Assembly (NCBI RefSeq): GCF_023016285.1
Contig: NZ_CP095413.1
Location: 1,922,001-1,986,000 of the forward strand
DNA length: 64,000 bases
Reading direction: 5' to 3'
DNA from: Muricauda sp. SCSIO 64092
GTDB lineage: Bacteria; Bacteroidota; Bacteroidia; Flavobacteriales; Flavobacteriaceae
Both the position numbers and the translations under genes were made by a program. This document shows positions 56,390 through 64,000 of this stretch, in pieces (within the stretch, counting starts at the first letter, position 1; each line of letters starts with the position of its first letter). The notes beneath the pieces are model-generated. The model was not told the DNA's origin. It saw only the letters and a list, made by a program, of their open reading frames with translations, and searched no databases.

Positions 56390-57769
56390 ATGCCTTCCCC
56401 AATTTCTGAATTGTACACACAACAACGGTCCTTTTTTTCCAGTGGAAAAAGTAAGGATATCGGCTATCGGAAAAAAGCCTTAAAAAAACTAAAGCGAGTA
56501 ATCACACAAAAGGAAGATGCCATATGTGATGCACTTTATGCCGACTTTAAGAAACCAAAATTTGAGGGTTTGGTTTCAGAAACCCAGTTTGTGCTCTCGG
56601 AACTGCAATACATATTGAACAATGTATCGTTTTGGGCCAGGCCCAAAAGGGTATCGGGCAGTTTGAGCAGTTTTCCATCCAAAGATTGGATCCAATATGA
56701 GCCCTTTGGGACCCTTCTGGTCATTTCCCCCTGGAACTATCCTTTTATGCTGGCCATTTCCCCACTGGTGGGTGCGGTTGCCGCAGGGAATACCGTGGTT
56801 TTGAAACCGTCCGAATTAAGTCCGGCCACGTCCAAGATCCTTTTGGAAATCATTGCAGAAGCTTTTGAACCGGGACACGTCACCGTAGTGGAAGGCGATG
56901 CGGAAGTCTCACAGGAATTATTGTCCCTTAAATGGGATTACATCTTCTTTACGGGAAGTACCCGTGTTGGAAAGATAGTGTACAAGAGCGCCGCGGAACA
57001 GCTCACGCCCGTGACTTTGGAACTGGGTGGCAAAAATCCCTGTATTGTGGATGATAGTGCATCCATTTCCGTTACCGCAAGACGTATTACATGGGGAAAA
57101 TTACTGAATGCGGGCCAGACCTGTTTGGCACCGGATTACGTATTGGTACACCATTCGGTGAAGGAGGAACTGATTACCGCCATTAAAAAATCGGTGCAAC
57201 GGTTTTATGGCGAGGATGTGCAATCCTCACCCCATTTGGCGAGAATTGCCACCAAGAAGCAATATGACCGATTAAAAAAGATGCTCACGGATGAAAATGT
57301 GATCTGGGGAGGGGAATACGATGATAAGGACCGCTATATTGCCCCAACATTGGTGGATAGCCCTGCCCTGGACTCCGAACTCATGGAGGATGAAATCTTT
57401 GGCCCCGTACTCCCCATTTATACCTATACCACCCTACAGGATTTGGAAGGCTTCATAAAAAGGTACGGGAAACCCCTGGCACTTTATGTATTTTCTAAAC
57501 GGAAGAAATTCCAGGACCATCTGCTGGGCAACTATGCCTTTGGCGGTGGGGGCATTAATGATTGTGTCATTCATATTGCCAATAAAAGAATGCCTTTTGG
57601 CGGTGTGGGCAATTCGGGTTTTGGTGGATATCATGGGGAGCATTCCTTCTACCTTTTTTCCCATAAAAAGGCCATTGTCAAAAAACCTTTTTTATTGGAT
57701 TTGCCCATGCGTTATCCTCCCTACAAACTTTCAGATCGCATCACAAAGCGCATAAAACACCTTTTGTGA
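56390..57769 (+). CDS. Aldehyde dehydrogenase family protein
   Basis: This 459-aa protein matches the short ALDH class (AlkH/ALDH3-like). It has the NAD-binding region FTGSTRVGKIVY, the catalytic Glu in LELGGKNPCIV, and the catalytic Cys in NAGQTCLAPDYV. A basic or hydrophobic tail (RITKRIKHLL) may tether it to the membrane, as in ALDH3. It oxidises fatty or other aldehydes with NAD(P). It is the first of three rightward genes that may act together: ALDH, TetR, SDR. A TATATTTA -7-like box lies at about 56353. Confidence 0.93.
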   Translation: MPSPISELYTQQRSFFSSGKSKDIGYRKKALKKLKRVITQKEDAICDALYADFKKPKFEGLVSETQFVLSELQYILNNVSFWARPKRVSGSLSSFPSKDWIQYEPFGTLLVISPWNYPFMLAISPLVGAVAAGNTVVLKPSELSPATSKILLEIIAEAFEPGHVTVVEGDAEVSQELLSLKWDYIFFTGSTRVGKIVYKSAAEQLTPVTLELGGKNPCIVDDSASISVTARRITWGKLLNAGQTCLAPDYVLVHHSVKEELITAIKKSVQRFYGEDVQSSPHLARIATKKQYDRLKKMLTDENVIWGGEYDDKDRYIAPTLVDSPALDSELMEDEIFGPVLPIYTYTTLQDLEGFIKRYGKPLALYVFSKRKKFQDHLLGNYAFGGGGINDCVIHIANKRMPFGGVGNSGFGGYHGEHSFYLFSHKKAIVKKPFLLDLPMRYPPYKLSDRITKRIKHLL

Positions 57770-57810
57770 TAATCTTTCCTTAAAATACGTTGGGAATTGG
57801 ATAAAAAACT

Positions 57811-57835
57811 TATTTTTGCAAGTGATTACTCACTT
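57811..57835 (+). promoter_or_regulatory. tetR promoter with autoregulatory operator
   Basis: TATTTTTG (57811-57818) is a perfect -7 box. One base on lies the palindrome AAGTGA-TTAC-TCACTT (57820-57835), which covers the predicted start of transcription and stops two bases before the ATG at 57838. The core GTGATTACTCAC recurs, with two changes, before the SDR gene. Confidence 0.65.
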
Positions 57836-57837
57836 TT

Positions 57838-58359
57838 ATGACGGAGAAGCAGGAAAAAATTCTTAGTTCGGCGCTTGAGTTGTTTGCAACGGAGGGCTAT
57901 AATGCGGTACCCACAAACAAAATAGCAAAACACGCCGGTGTTTCCGAAGGGTTGATATTTAGGCATTACAAGAACAAACAGGGGCTTTTGGATGCCATTT
58001 TGGTTCAGGCCTTTGAAAAGGCAGCCGCCTTATATGCCCATATCATTGCGGAACAAGACCCCAAGCAGGTACTTTGGAAGACCATTACCCTGCCTTTTGA
58101 GGTCAAAAAAAGTGAATACCATTTTTGGAAATTACAGTTTAAATTAAAATGGGAGTTGGAGATTTCCGGCCGTGAAAAAATGCAGCCCTTTATTGACAAA
58201 CTCCAATGGGCCTTTGAACAACTGGGTTATGACGAATCAAAAAAAGAAGCAGAACTACTGAACCATTTACTCGAAGGGATTGCCGGGGGCATCATCAAGG
58301 AAGGATTGGACAGCCAAGCACCTTTAAAAGGCTTTTTGCTTAAAAAATATAACCTCTAA
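57838..58359 (+). CDS. TetR/AcrR-family transcriptional regulator
   Basis: The 173-aa protein has the TetR HTH at its N-terminus (ALELFATEGYNAVPTNKIAK then GVSEGLIFRHYKNKQGLL) and an all-helical C-terminal ligand domain that I cannot match to a ligand. It is likely to repress itself and the downstream SDR gene through the GT(G/A)A-N4-TCAC sites that sit just before both start codons. The aldehyde dehydrogenase gene upstream has no such site. Confidence 0.92.
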   Translation: MTEKQEKILSSALELFATEGYNAVPTNKIAKHAGVSEGLIFRHYKNKQGLLDAILVQAFEKAAALYAHIIAEQDPKQVLWKTITLPFEVKKSEYHFWKLQFKLKWELEISGREKMQPFIDKLQWAFEQLGYDESKKEAELLNHLLEGIAGGIIKEGLDSQAPLKGFLLKKYNL

Positions 58360-58381
58360 AAAAATTTTAAAACAATTATAA

Positions 58382-58393
58382 GTAAGTACTCAC
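58382..58393 (+). promoter_or_regulatory. Second TetR operator before the SDR gene
   Basis: GTAAGTACTCAC differs from the first operator GTGATTACTCAC at two positions and lies five bases before the ATG at 58399. The first operator lies four bases before its ATG (measured from the 12-mer core), so the placement matches. Confidence 0.55.
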
Positions 58394-58398
58394 ACATT

Positions 58399-59178
58399 AT
58401 GAAAAAAGTAGCATTAATCACAGGAGCGTCGAGTGGAATTGGTAAGGAACTCGCAAAAATCCATGCAGAAAAAGGCGGGGATTTGGTCTTGATTGCCAGA
58501 AGTAAGGACAAACTTGAGACCTTAAAGTCGGAACTGGAGGAAAAGCATTCGGTTCATGTGAAGATCATGGCCAGGGATTTGACCGACCCCCATGCCGCCA
58601 AGCTGATCTATGACGAAGTAAAGTCCGCCAGGATTCAAATCGATTACCTCATCAACAATGCTGGATTTGGGGGCCATGGCAAATTCCATGAACGTCCATG
58701 GGAACAGGACTTGAGTATGATTAATCTAAACATTACGGCCTTAACGGCACTGACCCGGTTCTTTTTGCCGGACATGGTCAAAAGAAATGACGGTAAAATA
58801 TTGAACACCTCTTCCACGGCCAGTTTTATGCCAGGCCCGTTACAGGCGGTTTATTTTGCCACAAAGGCCTATGTTACCTTCTTCAGTAACGCCATTGCGG
58901 AAGAGCTACATGACACTAAAATTACCGTCACAAACCTCATGCCCGGAGCCACCGAAACCGAATTTGCCAAAACCTCCGGCATGGACAAGACCAATCTATT
59001 TGAAAAAACGGTAAGCGCAAGAAGTGTTGCGGAAGATGGGTATAACGGAATGATACAAGGTAAACTTGATGTGGTTTCCGGGCTCACTACATCACAAAAA
59101 GTAATGATGAAAATGATTCCCTTTACTCCTAAAAAAGTACTCCTAAAACAAATAAGGCAAATGCAGGAAGTAAATTAA
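58399..59178 (+). CDS. Short-chain dehydrogenase/reductase
   Basis: This 259-aa SDR has the Rossmann motif TGASSGIGKE (8-17), NNAGFGG, the catalytic Ser region and Y-F-A-T-K (catalytic Tyr and Lys). It is of the classical type, closest by eye to DltE/YqjQ-like oxidoreductases. Substrate unknown. It is probably repressed by the neighbouring TetR. A strong terminator follows at 59188-59220. Confidence 0.92.
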   Translation: MKKVALITGASSGIGKELAKIHAEKGGDLVLIARSKDKLETLKSELEEKHSVHVKIMARDLTDPHAAKLIYDEVKSARIQIDYLINNAGFGGHGKFHERPWEQDLSMINLNITALTALTRFFLPDMVKRNDGKILNTSSTASFMPGPLQAVYFATKAYVTFFSNAIAEELHDTKITVTNLMPGATETEFAKTSGMDKTNLFEKTVSARSVAEDGYNGMIQGKLDVVSGLTTSQKVMMKMIPFTPKKVLLKQIRQMQEVN

Positions 59179-59187
59179 GCCCCTATG

Positions 59188-59220
59188 AAATCCCGTCCTT
59201 TTGCGGCCGGGATTTTTTTT
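59188..59220 (+). terminator. Rho-independent terminator after the SDR gene
   Basis: AAATCCCG...CGGGATTT forms an 8-bp stem with a short loop, followed by eight T, 10 bases after the stop at 59178. Confidence 0.85.
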
Positions 59221-59269
59221 GTTCGATTTGTGTTTTTTTGGCTACCTTACTTGATGACTAATTTAGCCA

Positions 59270-60412
59270 ATGAAGTTTGTACTTGCACCCGATAAGTTTA
59301 AGGGCTCTTTGACGGGACTTGAGTTCTGTGAAGCGGTTGAGGAAGGAATCCGCCAAGTATTCCCAACGGCCGTAATCATCAAGAAACCGCTGGCAGATGG
59401 CGGTGATGGCACCATGGAAGTCGTAAAGGACTATCTCAATGCCCATGAAATAAAAGTGCAGGTCAAAGATCCCTTGTTTCGGGATATCAATGCCACCTAC
59501 CTTTTCTCCAAAAGACGCAAAATTGCCTTTATTGAGATGTCGGAAGCATCGGGGCATCGATTGTTAAAACGCGCGGAACTCAGTTGTATGGATACCACTT
59601 CCCTTGGTACCGGTCAACTCATTATGGATGCCCTGGACAGGGGTGCCCATGAAATCGTTTTGGGCATTGGCGGTAGCGCGACCAACGATGGCGGTATGGG
59701 GATGGCCCATGCCCTGGGGTATCGATTTCTGGACCATAACGGAAATACGATCAATCCTATTGGCGGGAACCTGGAAAAAGTAAAGCGTATTGTGTCCGAC
59801 ACCCTTCATAAGGGGTTATCACAGGCCAAAGTGAGGGTTGCCTGTGACGTGGACAATCCTTTTTACGGGCCCAACGGGGCGGCATACGTTTATGGTCCGC
59901 AAAAAGGCGCAACAGTGGAAGAAGTCGTTTTTTTGGATAAGGGCCTACGGACATTTTCCGCAGCCATAAAAAACCATTTTGGGTTGGACGTTCAACATAT
60001 ACCTGGGGCGGGAGCTGCCGGCGGCCTGGGTGGGGGTGCCATGGCCTTTTTGAATGCCTCATTGATTTCGGGAATAGGCTTTATAAAGGAAATTGCGGAT
60101 TTTGACGCCGTTATTAGGGATGCCAATTGGATCATTACGGGGGAAGGCAAATTGGACAGTCAGACCCTTTCGGGAAAAACCATTGCCGGGGTATTGGAAT
60201 CGGCGACGAGACAACGAACGGATGTTGCGGCGATTTGTGGCATTATCGATCTTTCCATTGCGGAACAAGAGACATTGGGGATTACCTATGCCACCTCCAT
60301 ACTTCGGAATTTTCAGACCCTGGAAGAAGCCATGGGTTCGAGCTATGAAAATCTGGTCATCGCCACCTTCAACTTTTGCAAAATTTTAAAGAAGGACATG
60401 TCCCTTTACTGA
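59270..60412 (+). CDS. Glycerate kinase (GarK/GlxK type)
   Basis: This 380-aa protein is full-length for the family. It starts MKFVLAPDKFKGSLTGLEF, the standard GlxK opening. It has LADGGDGTMEV, GIGGSATNDGGMGMAHALG and GAGAAGGLGGG motifs and WIITGEGKLDSQTLSGK near residue 290. It phosphorylates D-glycerate to 2-phosphoglycerate. A terminator separates it from the SDR. No functional link to neighbours is evident. Confidence 0.95.
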   Translation: MKFVLAPDKFKGSLTGLEFCEAVEEGIRQVFPTAVIIKKPLADGGDGTMEVVKDYLNAHEIKVQVKDPLFRDINATYLFSKRRKIAFIEMSEASGHRLLKRAELSCMDTTSLGTGQLIMDALDRGAHEIVLGIGGSATNDGGMGMAHALGYRFLDHNGNTINPIGGNLEKVKRIVSDTLHKGLSQAKVRVACDVDNPFYGPNGAAYVYGPQKGATVEEVVFLDKGLRTFSAAIKNHFGLDVQHIPGAGAAGGLGGGAMAFLNASLISGIGFIKEIADFDAVIRDANWIITGEGKLDSQTLSGKTIAGVLESATRQRTDVAAICGIIDLSIAEQETLGITYATSILRNFQTLEEAMGSSYENLVIATFNFCKILKKDMSLY

Positions 60413-60813
60413 AAAATTTAAATTTTCCAAGGAAAATATTATCCATCATCCACCCAACACTTTTTACGCCTTACCAAGTGGAAAATTGGATCGTAGGGGC
60501 TTCAATTCCCTAGTTTTAAAGGCCTAAATCGATATCGAAATCCCGGCCTCCAATCTAATAGCTTTACACCTAAAAAGGAGTGTTGAAATTCATGGTTCGT
60601 TTTGGTGGGGGAGCAATTGAACAACAATAACTTGTTTATTATCAATTACTTACATTTCGTTATTCAATTAAAAAAAAGCTTCTTGGGATAGGAAGAACGC
60701 CGCTGTTGATAACATTGTTGAGAATCAAAACTTGATGATGTAAAATCAATGTGAAGAAAATGTGAATTTTACTCTTCGTTATTTGGAACCGTTCCAAAAA
60801 ATTCAGACACTTT
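60413..60813. promoter_or_regulatory. nrd upstream region with palindrome
   Basis: The 401-bp gap has no gene. TTTGGAAC-C-GTTCCAAA (60782-60798) is a 17-base perfect palindrome 15 nt before the nrdB start, at a good place for an operator. It does not resemble the usual NrdR box. No clear TAnnTTTG was identified in front of it. Confidence 0.45.
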
Positions 60814-62088
60814 ATGGAAATTACCCACATTACTAAAAGGGATTTTAGTACCAAACCCTTTGAGCTTTTCAAAATCACCAACGCAGTTTTGAAGGCCATG
60901 ACCGCCGTTAATCATGGCGAAATGGGCGATGCCCAGACCATTGCGGAGCAGGTATATGCTGCATTGATCGAGCGTAAGGCCCAAGTTACGGATTACGTTC
61001 CCACCGTAGAGGAAGTACAGGATATCGTTGAGCAAAAACTGATGCTCAGTGAATTTCAGGATGTGGCCAAAGCCTATATCATTTATCGAAACCAGCAGGC
61101 CCAAAGCAGGAAGTCCAACATTTTTGAAAAACGCATCAACCTAAAGCCTTACGAATACCCGGAGCTGTATGAATACGTCCCTGCCATCCGCCATTCGTAT
61201 TGGATACACACCGAATTTAATTTCACCAGTGATATTCAGGATTTCAAGTCCCGAATGACAAGTGTGGAACGAAGTGCCATAAAGAACACCATGTTGGCCA
61301 TTTCGCAAATTGAGGTGGCCGTTAAGACATTTTGGGGGGATATCTACCACCGCATGCCCAAACCGGAAATTGGTTCGGTAGGCGCCACCTTTGCCGAAAG
61401 TGAAGTAAGGCACCATGATGCCTATTCCCATCTTTTGGAAATTTTGGGGTTGAACCGTGAGTTTGAAACCTTAAAGAAAAAGCCCGTTATCATGAAACGG
61501 GTCCAGTATCTGGAAACCGCATTGAAAAATGCCAAAAGCGAGGACAATAAAGAGTATGCGGAGTCCATTTTGCTGTTCTCCCTGTTCATAGAACACGTTT
61601 CCCTCTTTTCCCAGTTTTTGATCATTATGGCATTTAACAAGCATAAGAACATGCTAAAGGGCATTTCCAATGTTGTGGAGGCCACTTCCAAAGAGGAGCA
61701 GATACATGGGGATTTTGGAATTGACGTGATCAACATCATAAAAAAAGAGCATCCGGAATGGTTCGATGAAGCCTACCATGCCATGATCCAGCAGTTATGT
61801 GAAGATGCCTTCCTTGCCGAAAGCCGAATTGTGGACTGGATTTTTGAGGCCGGGGAGATTGATTTCCTGCCCAAGGCCGTCGTAAACGAATTTATTAAAA
61901 ACCGTTTCAACAATTCCCTGGAAAGTATTGGAATAGCCAAGGTTTTTGAGGTAGACCCAGACCTATTGGCCCAGACCGAATGGTTTGATGACGAAATTAT
62001 AGGAACAAAACACGGGGATTTCTTCGTGAAACGATCCATCAATTATAGCAAAAGAACACAAAGTATAACCAGCGACGATCTTTTTTAA
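60814..62088 (+). CDS. nrdB: Ribonucleotide reductase beta subunit with N-terminal ATP-cone
   Basis: The first ~95 residues of this 424-aa protein form an ATP-cone (KRDFSTKPFELFKITNAVLK, later EVQDIVEQKLM), followed by the ferritin-like radical domain. Metal ligands include E197-x-x-H200 with a tyrosine at 204 in the E. coli Tyr122 position, and the second E-x-x-H in KEEQIHGD. The usual beta subunit is about 320-375 aa. In the best studied case (Leeuwenhoekiella blandensis, class Id) the ATP-cone on NrdB sets the activity switch. The gene precedes nrdA by three bases. The metal cofactor cannot be read from sequence. Confidence 0.92.
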   Translation: MEITHITKRDFSTKPFELFKITNAVLKAMTAVNHGEMGDAQTIAEQVYAALIERKAQVTDYVPTVEEVQDIVEQKLMLSEFQDVAKAYIIYRNQQAQSRKSNIFEKRINLKPYEYPELYEYVPAIRHSYWIHTEFNFTSDIQDFKSRMTSVERSAIKNTMLAISQIEVAVKTFWGDIYHRMPKPEIGSVGATFAESEVRHHDAYSHLLEILGLNREFETLKKKPVIMKRVQYLETALKNAKSEDNKEYAESILLFSLFIEHVSLFSQFLIIMAFNKHKNMLKGISNVVEATSKEEQIHGDFGIDVINIIKKEHPEWFDEAYHAMIQQLCEDAFLAESRIVDWIFEAGEIDFLPKAVVNEFIKNRFNNSLESIGIAKVFEVDPDLLAQTEWFDDEIIGTKHGDFFVKRSINYSKRTQSITSDDLF

Positions 62089-62091
62089 CCC

Positions 62092-63882
62092 ATGGAAAAA
62101 AGCACCCATACACAACACGCCGAACTCACAAAAGGGAATACCACCCAAACCCTGGTCAATGCCAGAAAAGAGGCCTTGTCCAATCTAAAACCGGAAAAGG
62201 ACGCCGAAGGGTTCCAATGGCTCAATGACTATAGCCGACAATTTTTGGCCTCTGGTTATCTTACGGAAGGGATTTCGCCGGAAGGCCGTATCCGGGAAAT
62301 TGCCGATCGTGCAGAACAAATTTTGCAGATTCCAGGCTATTCGGACAAATTTTACAACTATATGTCCGAAGGCTTCTTTTCGCTGGCCTCCCCCGTATGG
62401 TCCAATTTTGGAAAGGAACGTGGGCTTCCCATTAGCTGTTTCGGTTCCCATATTGATGATGACATGGGCAATATCCTTTACACCCAATCCGAGGTGGGCA
62501 TGATGTCCAAATTGGGCGGTGGTACTTCCGGTTATTTTGGAAAGATCCGTCATCGGGGTGCCCCCGTTAAAAATAATGGTGAGGCATCCGGAGCAGTGCA
62601 TATTATGCAATTGTTCGAGTCCATGGTGGATGTGGTGAGCCAGGGTTCCGTGCGCAGGGGGCGTTTCTCCCCCTATTTACCCATTGATCATCCGGACATC
62701 ATGGAGTTTTTGGAAATAGGTACCGAAGGAAATCCCATTCAGCAGTTGACCCACGGAGTCACCGTTGGCAACCAATGGATGCAGGAAATGGTGGATGGCG
62801 ATGTGGAAAAACGTACCGTTTGGGCCAAAGTATTGCAGCGCAGGGGAGAAATGGGCTATCCCTATGTTTTCTTCTCGGACAATGCAAACAAAGGTTCCGT
62901 GGACGTATATCAGGAAAATCAGCACCGCATTTACGCAAGTAACCTTTGTACGGAGATCATGTTACCGTCCAATGACAATTGGTCCTTTGTTTGTGTACTT
63001 TCCAGCATCAACCTCTTGCACTATGACAAATGGAAAAACACGGATGCGGTGGAAACCATGGTGTTCTTCCTGGATGCGGTAATTACTGAATTTATCGAAA
63101 AATTGGATGCGTATCGGGATTCCTCGGATAGGGACGATCGCCAAACCTTTTTATTCATGGAAAGGGCCTATAATTTTGCAAAGGAAAACAGGGCTTTAGG
63201 CTTGGGGGCCTTGGGATGGCATTCGCTTTTACAATCCAAAATGTTGGCCTTTAACAGCCAAGAGGCCTACGATTTGAACAGTGAGATCTTCAAGGCCATG
63301 AAGGACCGTTCCTACAAAGCATCCCAAGAGTTGGCGGCACGTTTTGGTGAACCAAAGGTGCTTAAAGGCTACGGAAGGCGTAACGCTACGTTGAATGCCA
63401 TTGCGCCCACCACATCGTCCGCTTTTATTTTAGGGCAGGTTTCACAAGGCATTGAGCCTATTTGGTCCAACATTTATGTAAAGGATATCGCCAAAATAAA
63501 AGTGACCATTAAAAATCAATATTTAATGGATCTGTTGGAAGAAAAGGACATGGACACTCCGGAAGTTTGGAAAAGCATTCGCGACCGTGATGGCTCCGTC
63601 CAACATTTGGAATTCTTGACGGATGATGAAAAAGCGGTCTTCAAAACCTATTCCGAAATAGACCAATTGGACATTGTATACCAAGCGGCCAACAGGCAGA
63701 ACCATATTGATCAGGGACAGTCCGTAAACATCATTGTGCATCCGGACATGCCAACAAAGGATGTCAATAAAATTCATGTCACCGCCTGGAAGTTGGGCCT
63801 AAAATCCCTGTACTACCAGCACAGTATGAATGCCGCACAGAAATTTAAACAGAAAAAGGAATGTGCCAGTTGTGAGGCGTAA
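62092..63882 (+). CDS. nrdA: Ribonucleotide reductase alpha subunit lacking an ATP-cone
   Basis: This 596-aa protein is shorter than cone-bearing NrdA because it begins directly with the catalytic barrel region. The active-site Cys is in LPISCFGSH, the NxCxE motif is NLCTE, and the second thiol is in SFVCVLSS. The radical-transfer tyrosine pair is in GLKSLYYQ, and the tail ends CASCEA with the redox CxxC. It reduces ribonucleoside diphosphates with the neighbouring NrdB. Three bases separate it from nrdB. Activity regulation is presumably moved to NrdB. Confidence 0.95.
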   Translation: MEKSTHTQHAELTKGNTTQTLVNARKEALSNLKPEKDAEGFQWLNDYSRQFLASGYLTEGISPEGRIREIADRAEQILQIPGYSDKFYNYMSEGFFSLASPVWSNFGKERGLPISCFGSHIDDDMGNILYTQSEVGMMSKLGGGTSGYFGKIRHRGAPVKNNGEASGAVHIMQLFESMVDVVSQGSVRRGRFSPYLPIDHPDIMEFLEIGTEGNPIQQLTHGVTVGNQWMQEMVDGDVEKRTVWAKVLQRRGEMGYPYVFFSDNANKGSVDVYQENQHRIYASNLCTEIMLPSNDNWSFVCVLSSINLLHYDKWKNTDAVETMVFFLDAVITEFIEKLDAYRDSSDRDDRQTFLFMERAYNFAKENRALGLGALGWHSLLQSKMLAFNSQEAYDLNSEIFKAMKDRSYKASQELAARFGEPKVLKGYGRRNATLNAIAPTTSSAFILGQVSQGIEPIWSNIYVKDIAKIKVTIKNQYLMDLLEEKDMDTPEVWKSIRDRDGSVQHLEFLTDDEKAVFKTYSEIDQLDIVYQAANRQNHIDQGQSVNIIVHPDMPTKDVNKIHVTAWKLGLKSLYYQHSMNAAQKFKQKKECASCEA

Positions 63883-63950
63883 CCAACAACATTGACCCAC
63901 CCTACACTGGTTGATTTGTTTTTTATGCATCAACACCATAGGGCAAAATC

Positions 63951-63981
63951 AAAAAAGGCCCCAAAAAATGGGGCCTTTTTG
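63951..63981 (+). terminator. Rho-independent terminator after nrdA
   Basis: AAAAAGGCCCC-AAAAAAT-GGGGCCTTTTT is an 11-bp perfect stem with a seven-base loop, the right arm ending in a T-run, 69 bases after the stop. Confidence 0.9.
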
Positions 63982-64000
63982 TTTGGGACAGTACTAGAGC

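Noticed and set aside
1..64000. tRNA or rRNA genes
   Set aside because: No cloverleaf-like or rRNA-like sequence was noticed on reading; an RNA gene search was not possible.

Overview
The window looks like the chromosome of a marine-type flavobacterium (Bacteroidota, Flavobacteriaceae or close kin). Supporting evidence: two secreted proteins end in a type IX secretion (type B, gliding-motility-associated) sorting domain, several lipoproteins carry short lipoboxes, promoters repeatedly show the Bacteroidota -7 box TAnnTTTG, Shine-Dalgarno sequences are weak, and the ribonucleotide reductase has its ATP-cone on the beta subunit.

Layout. (1) 1-22719 is a sulfur-oxidation and detoxification island. 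It holds YeeE/YedE-type transport (DUF6691 partner cut by the window edge), DUF2892 membrane proteins, a tripartite RND efflux system, a Mo-dependent sulfite oxidase with a cytochrome c, a rhodanese/haem protein/thioredoxin operon, a persulfide dioxygenase-rhodanese/HMA/rhodanese operon and a SulP anion transporter. A serine hydrolase, RsgA, two coiled-coil surface proteins and an FkbM methyltransferase are interspersed. Two copies of a ~200 bp MITE-like element lie here. (2) 22720-52708 holds two paralogous giant secreted proteins (5902 and 3148 aa) built from BspA-type DUF285 modules, HYR-like repeat arrays and a type B CTD. Each has a related ~500 bp leader. An IS630-family element sits inside the second leader. 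(3) 52800-60412 holds a class C serine hydrolase with a lipoprotein, a Crp/Fnr regulator, an aldehyde dehydrogenase, a TetR regulator with an SDR, and a glycerate kinase. (4) 60814-63882 is nrdB-nrdA.

The most interesting result is regulatory. Six promoters in the sulfur island (tolC/RND, DUF2892, sulfite oxidase, rhodanese, persulfide dioxygenase, sulP) share an inverted repeat GTAAC-N4-GTTAC or a degenerate form of it. Its centre lies 36.5 nt (once 37.5) from the last base of a TAnnTTTG/A box, the geometry of a class II Crp/Fnr-activated promoter. The sulfite-oxidase promoter keeps this spacing only after the MITE and one copy of its target duplication are removed in silico, so the element appears to have split that promoter from its activator site. 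The Crp/Fnr protein at 55695-56327, with a C-x5-CC cluster and a changed recognition helix, is a candidate regulator.

The pathway inferred is: sulfane sulfur or persulfide -> sulfite (MBL-rhodanese protein) -> sulfate (sulfite oxidase + cytochrome c) -> SulP-mediated anion movement. Rhodaneses, thioredoxin and YeeE would handle the incoming sulfur.
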